A stretch of DNA of 25,313 bases, from the IMG/VR virus record IMGVR_UViG_3300011013_000083, positions 1-25,313 of that record; one strand, written 5' to 3'. The DNA comes from a virus. Shown here piece by piece: positions 1 through 6,119 of this stretch; the first letter of the stretch is position 1; every line of letters begins with the position of its first letter. A program made the position numbers and the translations under genes. The notes below the pieces were generated by a model that was not told the origin of the DNA, ran no database searches, and saw nothing but the letters and a program-made list of their open reading frames with translations.

Positions 1-184
1 CGATTCCTAAGAAAGGGTTAATATTCTGATCAATTCCACCCATTGGTGCTTGGATATCAGCTTTTTCATAAACAACTATAAGTCCAGCAGCAACTAATTC
101 TAATGAGTTAGTTCTTGATACTGTAATTCCACGTTGCTCACAGTTTCTTTGGATTTTATCCAAGATTTGTACGTCGTTAGCCAT
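1..184 (-). CDS. N-terminus of probable major capsid protein (partial)
   Basis: The frame opens with ATG at 184, has a strong Shine-Dalgarno (AAAGGAGA) just upstream, and runs off the window edge after 61 residues (MANDVQILDKIQRNCEQ...). The visible part is a helical, hydrophobic-rich N-terminus with no diagnostic motif. The assignment rests on position: it directly follows the prohead protease, as gp23 follows gp21/gp22 in T4-like phages, and it has its own long leader with a T4-late-type box. It could instead be a scaffold or decoration protein. That it is a real gene is near certain; its identity is inferred. Confidence 0.6.
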   Translation of the reverse strand, partial: MANDVQILDKIQRNCEQRGITVSRTNSLELVAAGLIVVYEKADIQAPMGGIDQNINPFLGI

Positions 185-196
185 TCTGTGTCTCCT

Positions 197-211
197 TTAC
201 GATTATCGTAA
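197..211. promoter_or_regulatory. Inverted repeat just upstream of the Shine-Dalgarno
   Basis: A perfect 15-nt inverted repeat (TTACGAT-A-ATCGTAA on the minus strand) can fold as a 6-bp stem with a 3-nt loop. It ends next to the AAAGGAGA ribosome binding site of the gene starting at 184. It could modulate translation or protect the 5' end of the transcript from the promoter at 212-219. The function is inferred. Confidence 0.35.
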
Positions 212-219
212 TATTTATA
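212..219 (-). promoter_or_regulatory. T4-late-type promoter box TATAAATA
   Basis: The minus strand reads TATAAATA, the exact consensus of T4 late promoters recognised through gp55. It lies 27 nt before the ATG of the probable capsid gene, in a non-coding gap of about 107 nt. In DNA this AT-rich the octamer can occur by chance a few times per window, so the call rests on placement before a late structural gene. Confidence 0.4.
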
Positions 220-291
220 CGTATTTCAGCCTTTACTATATCAGACGGTTAGGCTTAAAATTATTTGATTATATTTGAGTATACTTAAGTA

Positions 292-1911
292 TTATATGTG
301 ATTTTGTAACTTATCTAGAGAAAAATTCTTGTTACATTCTCTACATCTAACCTGATGCTGCATGTATATTTGCTCATGGCCACAATTATCGCACACTATA
401 TAATCTAACCCTTTATCAGAACGTCCATCGTCTAGTGACTCTGACTGTATGACACTGCCTCCAGTCATGCTTGTCGGTGCTCCAGCTCCACCATATCCAG
501 CAATTAAAGCCTTTTTAAGCTTATTTTTTAATGCTTCTCTTGTTAGCCACTTAGCAGCTTCTCTACCTTTTTTCTTCTTCTCTTCTGGGGAAATTTCTTT
601 AGGTTTAGACGCAACTGATCTGCTAATTTTTTGTTTAGATGACTTTGGGATGCTTTTGCCGCCCATTGATTGAGCACCTAGTCCCATAGCTCCTGCTATA
701 ACTAAGTTTTTAGTGGCTCTACCTATTTCACCTTTTTCTATATCACTTTCATCTGTAGATTTGGCCATATGCGACTTAATTTTATCTATAACATTACTAG
801 CTTTATCAGGATGAACTCCTCTGTCAGTAAGATCTCTATGCATTGACTTTAAATATTCAGGGTTTTTCATTGCTTTAGAGGCATGGACTTTAAGCATATT
901 GGCTTGTCTAGCTAATTTGGCATTTTTAATTTTCATGTTATTAGAACTATCTAAAGTATCTTTAGGTTTAGTTTGTGTGATTGGATTGGTTTTTAATTTA
1001 CCTACTTCTTGCTGGTAAACGTCTTTAGCATTTAAGTTAATGTTAGCACTATCTTTACCTGAACTAGCTATAGGTGCACTAGCTGCAGGTGCACTAGCTG
1101 CAGGTGCACTAGCTGCAGTAGGCCTCATCATTTTTGTATTGGCTTTAACGCCTAATGCTTTAACTAATTTGTTGATTTTATGAACATTATTAGCAACTTT
1201 ATGCATTAAAGCTTGTTTCATGATCTCTGTTGGACCCGATGTTTTAACCTCAATATCTATTCCTAGAGATTTTGCTAATTCCTGTATTTTCATAATGTTA
1301 TCGTGAATTGTGTTTGCCGATGCATGCCTTTCGATGTGTCTGAACGATGGCACATTCGTCTCTGCTAAGTGTATAACCGATTTGATTAATTGCTTATCGG
1401 CCTCCCAATTTGAGGACGATTTGTCAAGATTGAGTGGCTCTATTAATGTAGCATTGTTCGCAGGTGTCATCGTTATAGCAACTGAGTGAATCTTAGTGCG
1501 AGCTAATCTATTAGGGTCTTTAATACCCCTTGAGATAACTCCACCCTCGACTGAAGCCTTAACTTTCAATGGGCAATCATCTCTGTGAATATTTCTTAAG
1601 ATAGCAGCTGCTGCTCTAGCATTAGGATGATCTTCATCATTATGTAGATACCCCTTGGCATAAATATATGGCGCTTTTATTTTATCCCAATAGTATTCAT
1701 GACGCTCATTTTCACAATCTTCTCTTTTAAATATTTTTTTAGATTCTGTAACCATACCTAAAGAATTGAAGAATCCCTTTCCGTGATTATCATTCAGTCT
1801 TCTTAATTCACTTATATCAGCACCCTCTACGCTCAAAGTTTCGCCTTGAGTGTCCATAAGTTCTGATCCAGCACACATATCTATATATAGTCTTTTATTT
1901 TTTTTACCCAT
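292..1911 (-). CDS. Prohead protease with long helical extension and C-terminal zinc ribbon
   Basis: This is a 539-residue protein. Its first 150 residues look like a prohead maturation serine protease of the T4 gp21 / HK97-protease superfamily. A histidine sits in DNHG (H43), the likely nucleophile is S120 in VKASVEGG, and H142 lies in the following strand (KIHSVAITMTP). The protease would cleave scaffold and capsid proteins inside the prohead. Residues ~190-400 are lysine-rich and helical, like a scaffold or core protein, with an ASAPA repeat linker near residues 264-283. A glycine-rich segment follows. The last 33 residues form a zinc ribbon with C507, C510, C523 and C526. Typical proteases of this class are about 200 residues, so this is a fusion. 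The gene sits just before the probable capsid gene. A TATAAT box lies 6 nt before the ATG, within and next to the stop of the upstream gene. Confidence 0.82.
   Translation of the reverse strand: MGKKNKRLYIDMCAGSELMDTQGETLSVEGADISELRRLNDNHGKGFFNSLGMVTESKKIFKREDCENERHEYYWDKIKAPYIYAKGYLHNDEDHPNARAAAAILRNIHRDDCPLKVKASVEGGVISRGIKDPNRLARTKIHSVAITMTPANNATLIEPLNLDKSSSNWEADKQLIKSVIHLAETNVPSFRHIERHASANTIHDNIMKIQELAKSLGIDIEVKTSGPTEIMKQALMHKVANNVHKINKLVKALGVKANTKMMRPTAASAPAASAPAASAPIASSGKDSANINLNAKDVYQQEVGKLKTNPITQTKPKDTLDSSNNMKIKNAKLARQANMLKVHASKAMKNPEYLKSMHRDLTDRGVHPDKASNVIDKIKSHMAKSTDESDIEKGEIGRATKNLVIAGAMGLGAQSMGGKSIPKSSKQKISRSVASKPKEISPEEKKKKGREAAKWLTREALKNKLKKALIAGYGGAGAPTSMTGGSVIQSESLDDGRSDKGLDYIVCDNCGHEQIYMQHQVRCRECNKNFSLDKLQNHI
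1061..1120. repeat. 15-bp tandem repeat, four units, inside the protease gene
   Basis: Four consecutive 15-bp units occur; the two central ones (1076-1090 and 1091-1105) are identical and the outer two differ at a few bases. On the minus strand they encode Ala-Ser-Ala-Pro-Ala repeats, a flexible linker between the protease/scaffold part and the rest of the protein. Such repeats can change copy number by slippage. Confidence 0.9.
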
Positions 1912-1917
1912 AACCTT

Positions 1918-1926
1918 ATTATACTA
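1918..1926 (-). promoter_or_regulatory. -10 box TAGTATAAT, 6 nt before the protease ATG
   Basis: The minus strand reads TAG-TATAAT-AAGGTT-ATG. The TAG is also the stop codon of the upstream HNH-kinase gene. With a normal 6-7 nt distance from -10 to start site, transcription would begin at or next to the A of the ATG, giving a leaderless mRNA. No clear -35 box is visible. The same spacing recurs at four other genes here. Confidence 0.55.
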
Positions 1927-3015
1927 TATTTTAAGGTTATGTAAAAACATTAACACTTCATCGTAATCTCCACTAAACATGGAGTAATTATCCCTTAATG
2001 ATAACATTCTCTTGTATCTTTTTTCTATAAAATTACTATTAATTTTACCATTTCTACTCAACAGTCGCGTCTTTATGACGTCAGGTGACTCTATTAGCAT
2101 GATTAAACTAACATCGTATTTCTTGTTCACATATCTGCCGTATACGGTTGATATATTAGTAGGTATATCTAATAAAATAGGCTTATCATTGTAGTAGTTA
2201 TTGGAAATAAAACTATCTAAATTTTTAATATTAATATCATCATAACTAAGAATCGTGAACTTATCAATTAACTCCTTACACATGGTTGTCTTACCTGAGC
2301 CAAATTGACCACCTAACATGTATAATTTTCTAGGTCTATAATTACCTTCATACTTGTTGTTTTTATCAATATTCTGCCAAGCCCACATGGGCTGTAAGTT
2401 GCTTAATGCCCAACACTCTTTAAACTCAACATCATCAGTACTACTGTATGAGAACCAACTATCAGGGATTTTGTGATCTATATGCCACTTTCCATAGTTA
2501 TCCCAAGTCATGCCTTCTTCAAATAGGTTTTCCAAGTGTTCTTTGAGCTCATCAGGTTTATAGCCTAATTTTTCATATGATATATTGTCTTGCTCCTCTA
2601 CACTAACTTTAAGCATGCTCTTATTAAGTTTGTTCATTATATAGTTTCTTATTTTAAATTGTTCCCCCTTAGTGGGGAATCCTTCAAACTTCTCTCTAGA
2701 TATTCCTTTTTTATTACATACTTTCATTACCCTAGCTTCTAACAACGCTTTCTTATGCTCTTTAGTGAAGTTCACACCCTTTTTAGCTTTAGAAATCTTG
2801 TCACCCCAAGTAATTTTTCTACCTTTCTTACAAGTATTAAAAACACCAGCCTCTGCCGAGCATTTCTTACATAGGCGATGTCGACGACACCAGCGTACCT
2901 CACGCTGACCGTGCTTACATTCGACTATTACTTTAATTGAAGATTGGGGTTTTAATTGATTTACGGAAACTTCTTTTCCGCGATACATTACAGTTTTTGT
3001 GATCACTTTGTTCAT
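1924..3015 (-). CDS. HNH homing endonuclease fused to a P-loop kinase
   Basis: The start is taken as the ATG at 3015. The frame is open to a TTG at 3033, but those codons are the promoter box. The protein has 363 residues. Residues 1-222 are an HNH homing endonuclease. An N-terminal cysteine cluster (C33, C43, C49, C52) is followed by a NUMOD3-like segment (GDKISKAKKG), the shared TWDNYG motif, the catalytic HIDH at 178-181, and a SNLQPMWA segment. The family tail (DKNNKYE) runs without a stop into residues 228-363, a small P-loop kinase with GGQFGSGKTT at 235-244 and a C-terminal helical lid region. The substrate is unknown; a nucleotide or nucleoside kinase or a zeta-toxin-type fold is possible. 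It looks as if the endonuclease stop codon was lost next to a resident kinase gene. Confidence 0.85.
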   Translation of the reverse strand: MNKVITKTVMYRGKEVSVNQLKPQSSIKVIVECKHGQREVRWCRRHRLCKKCSAEAGVFNTCKKGRKITWGDKISKAKKGVNFTKEHKKALLEARVMKVCNKKGISREKFEGFPTKGEQFKIRNYIMNKLNKSMLKVSVEEQDNISYEKLGYKPDELKEHLENLFEEGMTWDNYGKWHIDHKIPDSWFSYSSTDDVEFKECWALSNLQPMWAWQNIDKNNKYEGNYRPRKLYMLGGQFGSGKTTMCKELIDKFTILSYDDINIKNLDSFISNNYYNDKPILLDIPTNISTVYGRYVNKKYDVSLIMLIESPDVIKTRLLSRNGKINSNFIEKRYKRMLSLRDNYSMFSGDYDEVLMFLHNLKI

Positions 3016-3021
3016 AGTAGT

Positions 3022-3030
3022 ATTATACCA
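3022..3030 (-). promoter_or_regulatory. Extended -10 promoter TGGTATAAT, 6 nt before ATG
   Basis: The minus strand reads TGGTATAATACTACTATG: a TGn extended -10 element, exactly 6 nt, then the start codon of the HNH-kinase fusion. This predicts a leaderless transcript. There is no Shine-Dalgarno between box and ATG. Confidence 0.6.
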
Positions 3031-3062
3031 CAAACTAACCTTTGCTGTGATTACTTATTCAT

Positions 3063-3088
3063 AACTCTGTGTTTTTAGGATCTGGTTT
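3063..3088. repeat. 26-bp direct repeat, copy 1 (intergenic)
   Basis: The sequence AACTCTGTGTTTTTAGGATC plus six more bases (TGGTTT) is identical to 3475-3500. This copy lies in the 78-119 nt gap between the 78-aa gene and the HNH-kinase gene. It corresponds to a coding fragment of the small ORF ending at 3345, so it appears to be a copied scrap of that gene. Confidence 0.9.
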
Positions 3089-3111
3089 TTAATATTGATT
3101 TTATTACTTAT

Positions 3112-3348
3112 TTATGGCTTTAAATTGTCGTCATTGAAAGTGATATTTTGGAGTGCTTTTAGCATATTAGGGTCAATTATTAGTCTATCTGGTGAGCCAA
3201 AGCTTCTAGCGTGAGCTGCCGATAAGGCATTGCTTAAAGCTTTAGCTGTTAAAACCATATCATCATCTATAATTTTTAGCCTAATTAAGAATGTTTTCAT
3301 CTTTCGCTCTATATTCCAATCTGCGTCGTAAATTCCAGAATCGTTCAT
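3112..3348 (-). CDS. Small hypothetical protein, 78 aa
   Basis: I do not recognise this protein. It has 78 residues, is acidic at its N-terminus, has a central helix rich in Leu/Ala (TAKALSNALSAAHA) and ends in NLKP. No transmembrane segment or metal site is visible. Its ATG overlaps the TGA of the 59-aa ORF upstream (ATGA overlap), and that ORF overlaps the 116-aa gene before it, so the three are translationally coupled. The stop is followed by the first copy of the 26-bp direct repeat. Confidence 0.65.
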   Translation of the reverse strand: MNDSGIYDADWNIERKMKTFLIRLKIIDDDMVLTAKALSNALSAAHARSFGSPDRLIIDPNMLKALQNITFNDDNLKP

Positions 3349-3524
3349 AGCTTGCCTCCAGCCATATAATATGCTTTAACATCTTGCTCTTTATCAAACA
3401 TACCTGGCTTTTCTAAGCCTAATCTTACTAAGATATCTCTCATTTCATTGGAAAGTTTAAGCCCATTAAGTGAGAACTCTGTGTTTTTAGGATCTGGTTT
3501 CGGATATAGATTTAATAAGCTCAA
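3345..3524 (-). CDS. Small hypothetical protein, 59 aa, TTG start
   Basis: This frame fills the gap between the 116-aa and 78-aa genes. A TTG at 3524 lies 9 nt after an AAGG Shine-Dalgarno and opens a 59-residue frame (MSLLNLYPKPDPKNTEF...), ending in a TGA that overlaps the next ATG. The first 38 nt overlap the end of the 116-aa gene in another frame. Codon content looks protein-like (EMRDILVRLGLEKPG), and the tight overlaps at both ends match the compact style of the neighbouring genes. The function is unknown. The start is the least certain part; M29 is an alternative. Confidence 0.5.
   Translation of the reverse strand: MSLLNLYPKPDPKNTEFSLNGLKLSNEMRDILVRLGLEKPGMFDKEQDVKAYYMAGGKL
3475..3500. 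repeat. 26-bp direct repeat, copy 2 (coding)
   Basis: This copy is identical to 3063-3088. It lies inside the 59-aa ORF, where it encodes the PDPKNTEF segment, and it covers the stop codon of the 116-aa gene. The two copies bracket about 390 bp containing most of the 59-aa ORF and the entire 78-aa gene. Confidence 0.9.
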
Positions 3525-3837
3525 ATTCTTTTACCTTTTCTACTGCTTTTTTAGTTGTATCTTTGACTGTCTCTACGGATACATTATTCATATGAGCTAT
3601 TTCTTTATCTGATGGGGGATTTGACAAGTAATCTGCTGTATACTTAAAAAAGCAATAATTAGACATTTGATGGTTTATCGCCCAAGGACAACCTGGTAGA
3701 AGTGCTTCTTCTTCTTCTATGAATTCTTCTTCAGAGTTACGTAAAGCCTTTAGCCTAAGAACAGCTAAAGGACAATATTCACAGGGAAGCTCTGATAATT
3801 TTCTAGGACACCGCGGATCCATTTTCTTATTCTTCAT
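3487..3837 (-). CDS. Cysteine-rich, HTH-like protein, 116 aa
   Basis: This 116-residue protein has five cysteines in its first 62 residues: C10, C19, C22 (PCEYCPL), C50 (PGCPW) and C62 (NYCFFKY). That pattern suggests a zinc site or possibly an iron-sulfur cluster. Residues ~75-105 (SDKEIAHMNNVSVETVKDTT) resemble a helix-turn-helix like sigma region 4 or a small DNA-binding regulator. A role as a transcription factor or an RNA-polymerase-binding protein is plausible but inferred. Its ATG overlaps the end of the upstream HNH gene, which was apparently inserted precisely in front of it. Confidence 0.7.
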   Translation of the reverse strand: MKNKKMDPRCPRKLSELPCEYCPLAVLRLKALRNSEEEFIEEEEALLPGCPWAINHQMSNYCFFKYTADYLSNPPSDKEIAHMNNVSVETVKDTTKKAVEKVKEFELIKSISETRS

Positions 3838-4480
3838 ACTTAGCCCCTTTACTTAAATTATCTTTAGCCCATAATGGTTGCAGATTACTATAATGACAAG
3901 CTTTGAGGAGCTCTTCTTCATCCTCTAAATTAAAAGAAGCTAATGGCTTAATGTGATCTATGTGCCAACCTTTTAAGCCATAGTTATCCCAAGTCATTCC
4001 CTCTTGAAATTGATCTTCCAGGTGTTTCCTTAGTTCTTCTATAGTACAGCCTAAATCAGATACAGCTGAACCAGTTTTGTAGTTATTGTTAATAGCTTTA
4101 TTTAATCTAGATCTTAATACATGCTTTAGTTTATAGTTTTTATCGTTATTGTACTTTTTAATGTGTATATCTGCATATTTTTTTTTAATCTTATCTTTAT
4201 TTTTGTCATACCAAATTTTCTTTAACTTCGATACTTTATGTGGATTTTTACTCTTCCATTCTAAGCTTTTTTTATTTACATGTTCTTTATTTTTATCTTT
4301 CCAAGCTTTTATGTAAATATTTTGCTTATTTATTCTTTCTTTTGCGTAATCAGGGTCTTTCATTCTTTTTATGTTATTGTTCTTCCAATCGTCTCTTCTT
4401 TTTAAAGTATAGCAACTTGAGCACATTTTAAGTCTAACGTGATCTATGTTGTTACTTTTACATTTTATACACTTATTCAT
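3827..4480 (-). CDS. HNH homing endonuclease, 217 aa
   Basis: This is a free-standing HNH endonuclease. It has an N-terminal zinc finger (C4, C7, C20, C23), a very lysine/asparagine-rich middle (residues 30-120) that probably contacts DNA, and a C-terminal catalytic domain with TWDNYGLKGW, HIDH at 173-176 and the helix CHYSNLQPLWAKDNLSKG. The DNA of the catalytic part is nearly identical to that of the HNH gene at 9235-9816, so the two share recent ancestry. The ATG overlaps the stop of the NadR-like gene, and the stop region overlaps the ATG of the 116-aa gene. It has been inserted without breaking either neighbour. No separate promoter is seen. Confidence 0.93.
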   Translation of the reverse strand: MNKCIKCKSNNIDHVRLKMCSSCYTLKRRDDWKNNNIKRMKDPDYAKERINKQNIYIKAWKDKNKEHVNKKSLEWKSKNPHKVSKLKKIWYDKNKDKIKKKYADIHIKKYNNDKNYKLKHVLRSRLNKAINNNYKTGSAVSDLGCTIEELRKHLEDQFQEGMTWDNYGLKGWHIDHIKPLASFNLEDEEELLKACHYSNLQPLWAKDNLSKGAKYEE

Positions 4481-5009
4481 TCAGGTAATCCAACATAAAC
4501 CTGATCCTATCCTCATCTGCACAATCTACTATGTGGTGATCTATATTATTATCTGATATAAAATCTCTAACTCTCTGATCAATATCTTTAGCTTGATCTT
4601 CCGTTTCGTATCTACCTTCTGGATTAAACTCTTTTTGTCTATCTAAAACGAAGTTAATATGCTTAATTCCATTAAGTTTAGCCTTATTTAAGAATTTAAT
4701 TGCAGCATCTTCAATCAGTGATTCACCATTATTATAGTATTTCTCGTAAATGGGGGAGAGAATTATTGGAGAATCAGTTATAATGTAATCTACTTTTCCA
4801 TATAACATATACTCTGATCTTGCTTGTTTTCCAAAAATATAAACTTGGTCATATTCACCAATTTTATTTCCAGCCCAAGCCCAACTTTTAACATACTCTC
4901 TCACGAGTTCTACATTTAATCCTAACATTTTCATGCTGTGGTAAAGACCTGCTGCGGTAGTGGATTTACCAAGCCCACTACCACCTAGCATATTAACTAC
5001 AACAGTCAT
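4473..5009 (-). CDS. NadR/AAA_28-like P-loop kinase, 178 aa
   Basis: This 178-residue P-loop protein has a Walker A at 9-16 (GGSGLGKS), a REYVKSWAW segment, a Walker-B-like strand (VDYIITDSPI), and a late basic segment (DRQKEFNPEGR) typical of nucleotide-kinase lids. The overall pattern matches phage ATPases related to the kinase domain of NadR, or deoxynucleotide kinases. It probably phosphorylates a nucleoside or nucleotide in the cytoplasm; the substrate is not visible. It starts right after the stop of the 191-aa gene (TAAATG) with an AGAGGAA ribosome site, and its stop overlaps the HNH gene. Confidence 0.8.
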   Translation of the reverse strand: MTVVVNMLGGSGLGKSTTAAGLYHSMKMLGLNVELVREYVKSWAWAGNKIGEYDQVYIFGKQARSEYMLYGKVDYIITDSPIILSPIYEKYYNNGESLIEDAAIKFLNKAKLNGIKHINFVLDRQKEFNPEGRYETEDQAKDIDQRVRDFISDNNIDHHIVDCADEDRIRFMLDYLNE

Positions 5010-5585
5010 TTATTCCTCTGATCCAGTAACTTCCTCTTTCACTTCTACTTTTCTAAGACCTAGAATAGTAATTTTGTGGTTAACGCCATAGATATCAGCA
5101 TCAATAACATCTCCAACTTTAGCACCTAAAAGAACTTCTCTTAGGTCAGGGGTTAGGCATTCTTCCATTGGAAACTTACTTCTAAAAATACCTTTATCTT
5201 CTTCAAGATCAGGAGTGCTTGATGTGATTAGAACAATACTATCTTCTTCAATAATACCATTATCATCATTGATGTAGTTCTTTTCAGTATCTTCTTTATC
5301 AGAAGCTTTATTAAAATCAACTAATTTAAACTCTTCAGCTTTAGCATCTAGATCATCTAGGTTAATGCCAGTAAGTTCAATTACTGCTAAATTTCTATAT
5401 TGAAAGTCATTTAACATTCCCATAGTACTTCCAAGATCTGTTTGGAATATCTGAAATTGGTCAGTTAAATGCTTAATCATCATTTGAGACATCTGCATTG
5501 CCATCTGTGAATTTTGTAGAGCTGTCTCTAACTCTTTAATTCTGTCTTTAGTAGATGGTGCTTTTTTTTGTTTCATACCTTTCAT
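5010..5585 (-). CDS. Hypothetical protein with N-terminal coiled coil, 191 aa
   Basis: I do not recognise this protein. Residues ~12-60 form a methionine- and glutamine-rich coiled coil (QNSQMAMQMSQMMIKHL). The middle is acidic (DKEDTEKNYINDDNG). Residues ~120-185 look like a small beta domain (GAKVGDVIDADIYGVNHKITILGLRKVE), reminiscent of the C-terminal domain of GreA-type or similar small-barrel proteins. The start at 5585 has a GGAGG site 4 nt upstream and overlaps the stop of the previous gene (ATGA). No membrane segment is seen. Confidence 0.75.
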   Translation of the reverse strand: MKGMKQKKAPSTKDRIKELETALQNSQMAMQMSQMMIKHLTDQFQIFQTDLGSTMGMLNDFQYRNLAVIELTGINLDDLDAKAEEFKLVDFNKASDKEDTEKNYINDDNGIIEEDSIVLITSSTPDLEEDKGIFRSKFPMEECLTPDLREVLLGAKVGDVIDADIYGVNHKITILGLRKVEVKEEVTGSEE

Positions 5586-5836
5586 CTTTCCTCCGTGACG
5601 TTTAATTTCTTTAGTATTGTACGTAATTCTATGTATACATTAGTTGATTTAGCTACTTCCTCGCCAGCGTATATTTCAATTATTGTAGTTGAAAATCCAG
5701 TTGTCGGATCATATAATGAAGTATATGAGTTTGGAATTCTACTCCACTTCGCAACTTTTTTCCATCTATGGCCTCTCAGCCTTGAATTGAGCTTCGAGAG
5801 GAATCCATTCAGTACAAGCTTTATCATCATCATCAT
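5582..5836 (-). CDS. Small hypothetical protein, up to 84 aa, start uncertain
   Basis: The C-terminal ~55 residues (HRWKKVAKWSRIPNSYTSLY onward) look like a real protein, and the stop overlaps the start of the 191-aa gene. The start is unclear. The only ATG codons in frame are a run of four at 5836-5825, which lie within the end of the HAD gene and have no good Shine-Dalgarno. A non-ATG start nearer 5775 is possible. The function is unknown; it is mostly beta-strand-like and basic at the N-terminus. Confidence 0.55.
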   Translation of the reverse strand: MMMMIKLVLNGFLSKLNSRLRGHRWKKVAKWSRIPNSYTSLYDPTTGFSTTIIEIYAGEEVAKSTNVYIELRTILKKLNVTEER

Positions 5837-6119
5837 AATAGTAATCCGGCTTTGTTAGTATTACATTTATATGTTTAGTTAATCTTAATGCTCTGATTGC
5901 GGTTTCAGCCCATGATGCTCCACCAGCAGACCAAACAACAACCATATGTCCAGCTAAGAAATGAGCTTTTAACCCATTAATATTAGCTTGAATTTTTCTT
6001 TTGTAAAAAGTGTGTCCATTGTTTACAATTTTAACTGCATTTTTGTCACCCTTTTTACAGGTTTGCCACTCCAATAGAGTGTCATCTACATCAAAAAACG
6101 GTTTTTCTTTCCTTAAACG
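5766..6119 (-). CDS. HAD-superfamily phosphatase, no canonical start codon visible
   Basis: The open frame runs from just after the kinase stop (6120-6122) to 5766, 117 codons. It contains HAD motif I (FFDVDDTL, 6096-6075), motif II (VVVWSAG) and motif IV (KPDYYYDDDD), in the order seen in small phage HAD phosphatases that act on nucleotide or polynucleotide phosphates. No ATG, GTG or TTG precedes motif I in frame. The first possible start, TTG at 6074, would delete the catalytic DxD. A good ribosome site (AAGGAAAG) sits at about 6108-6115. Options are a rare start codon, readthrough of the kinase TAA (same frame), or loss of the start by a small deletion or assembly error. Confidence 0.65.
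   Translation of the reverse strand, partial: RLRKEKPFFDVDDTLLEWQTCKKGDKNAVKIVNNGHTFYKRKIQANINGLKAHFLAGHMVVVWSAGGASWAETAIRALRLTKHINVILTKPDYYYDDDDKACTEWIPLEAQFKAERP

Noticed and set aside
1061-1120. Tandem repeats considered as a CRISPR-like or iteron array
   Set aside because: The units are contiguous 15-mers without spacers, in frame, and encode an ASAPA linker, so they are a coding repeat.
3016-3033. Upstream TTG start for the HNH-kinase gene (six extra residues MWYNTT)
   Set aside because: These codons are the TGGTATAAT promoter box itself and would not be in the transcript; the ATG at 3015 is preferred.
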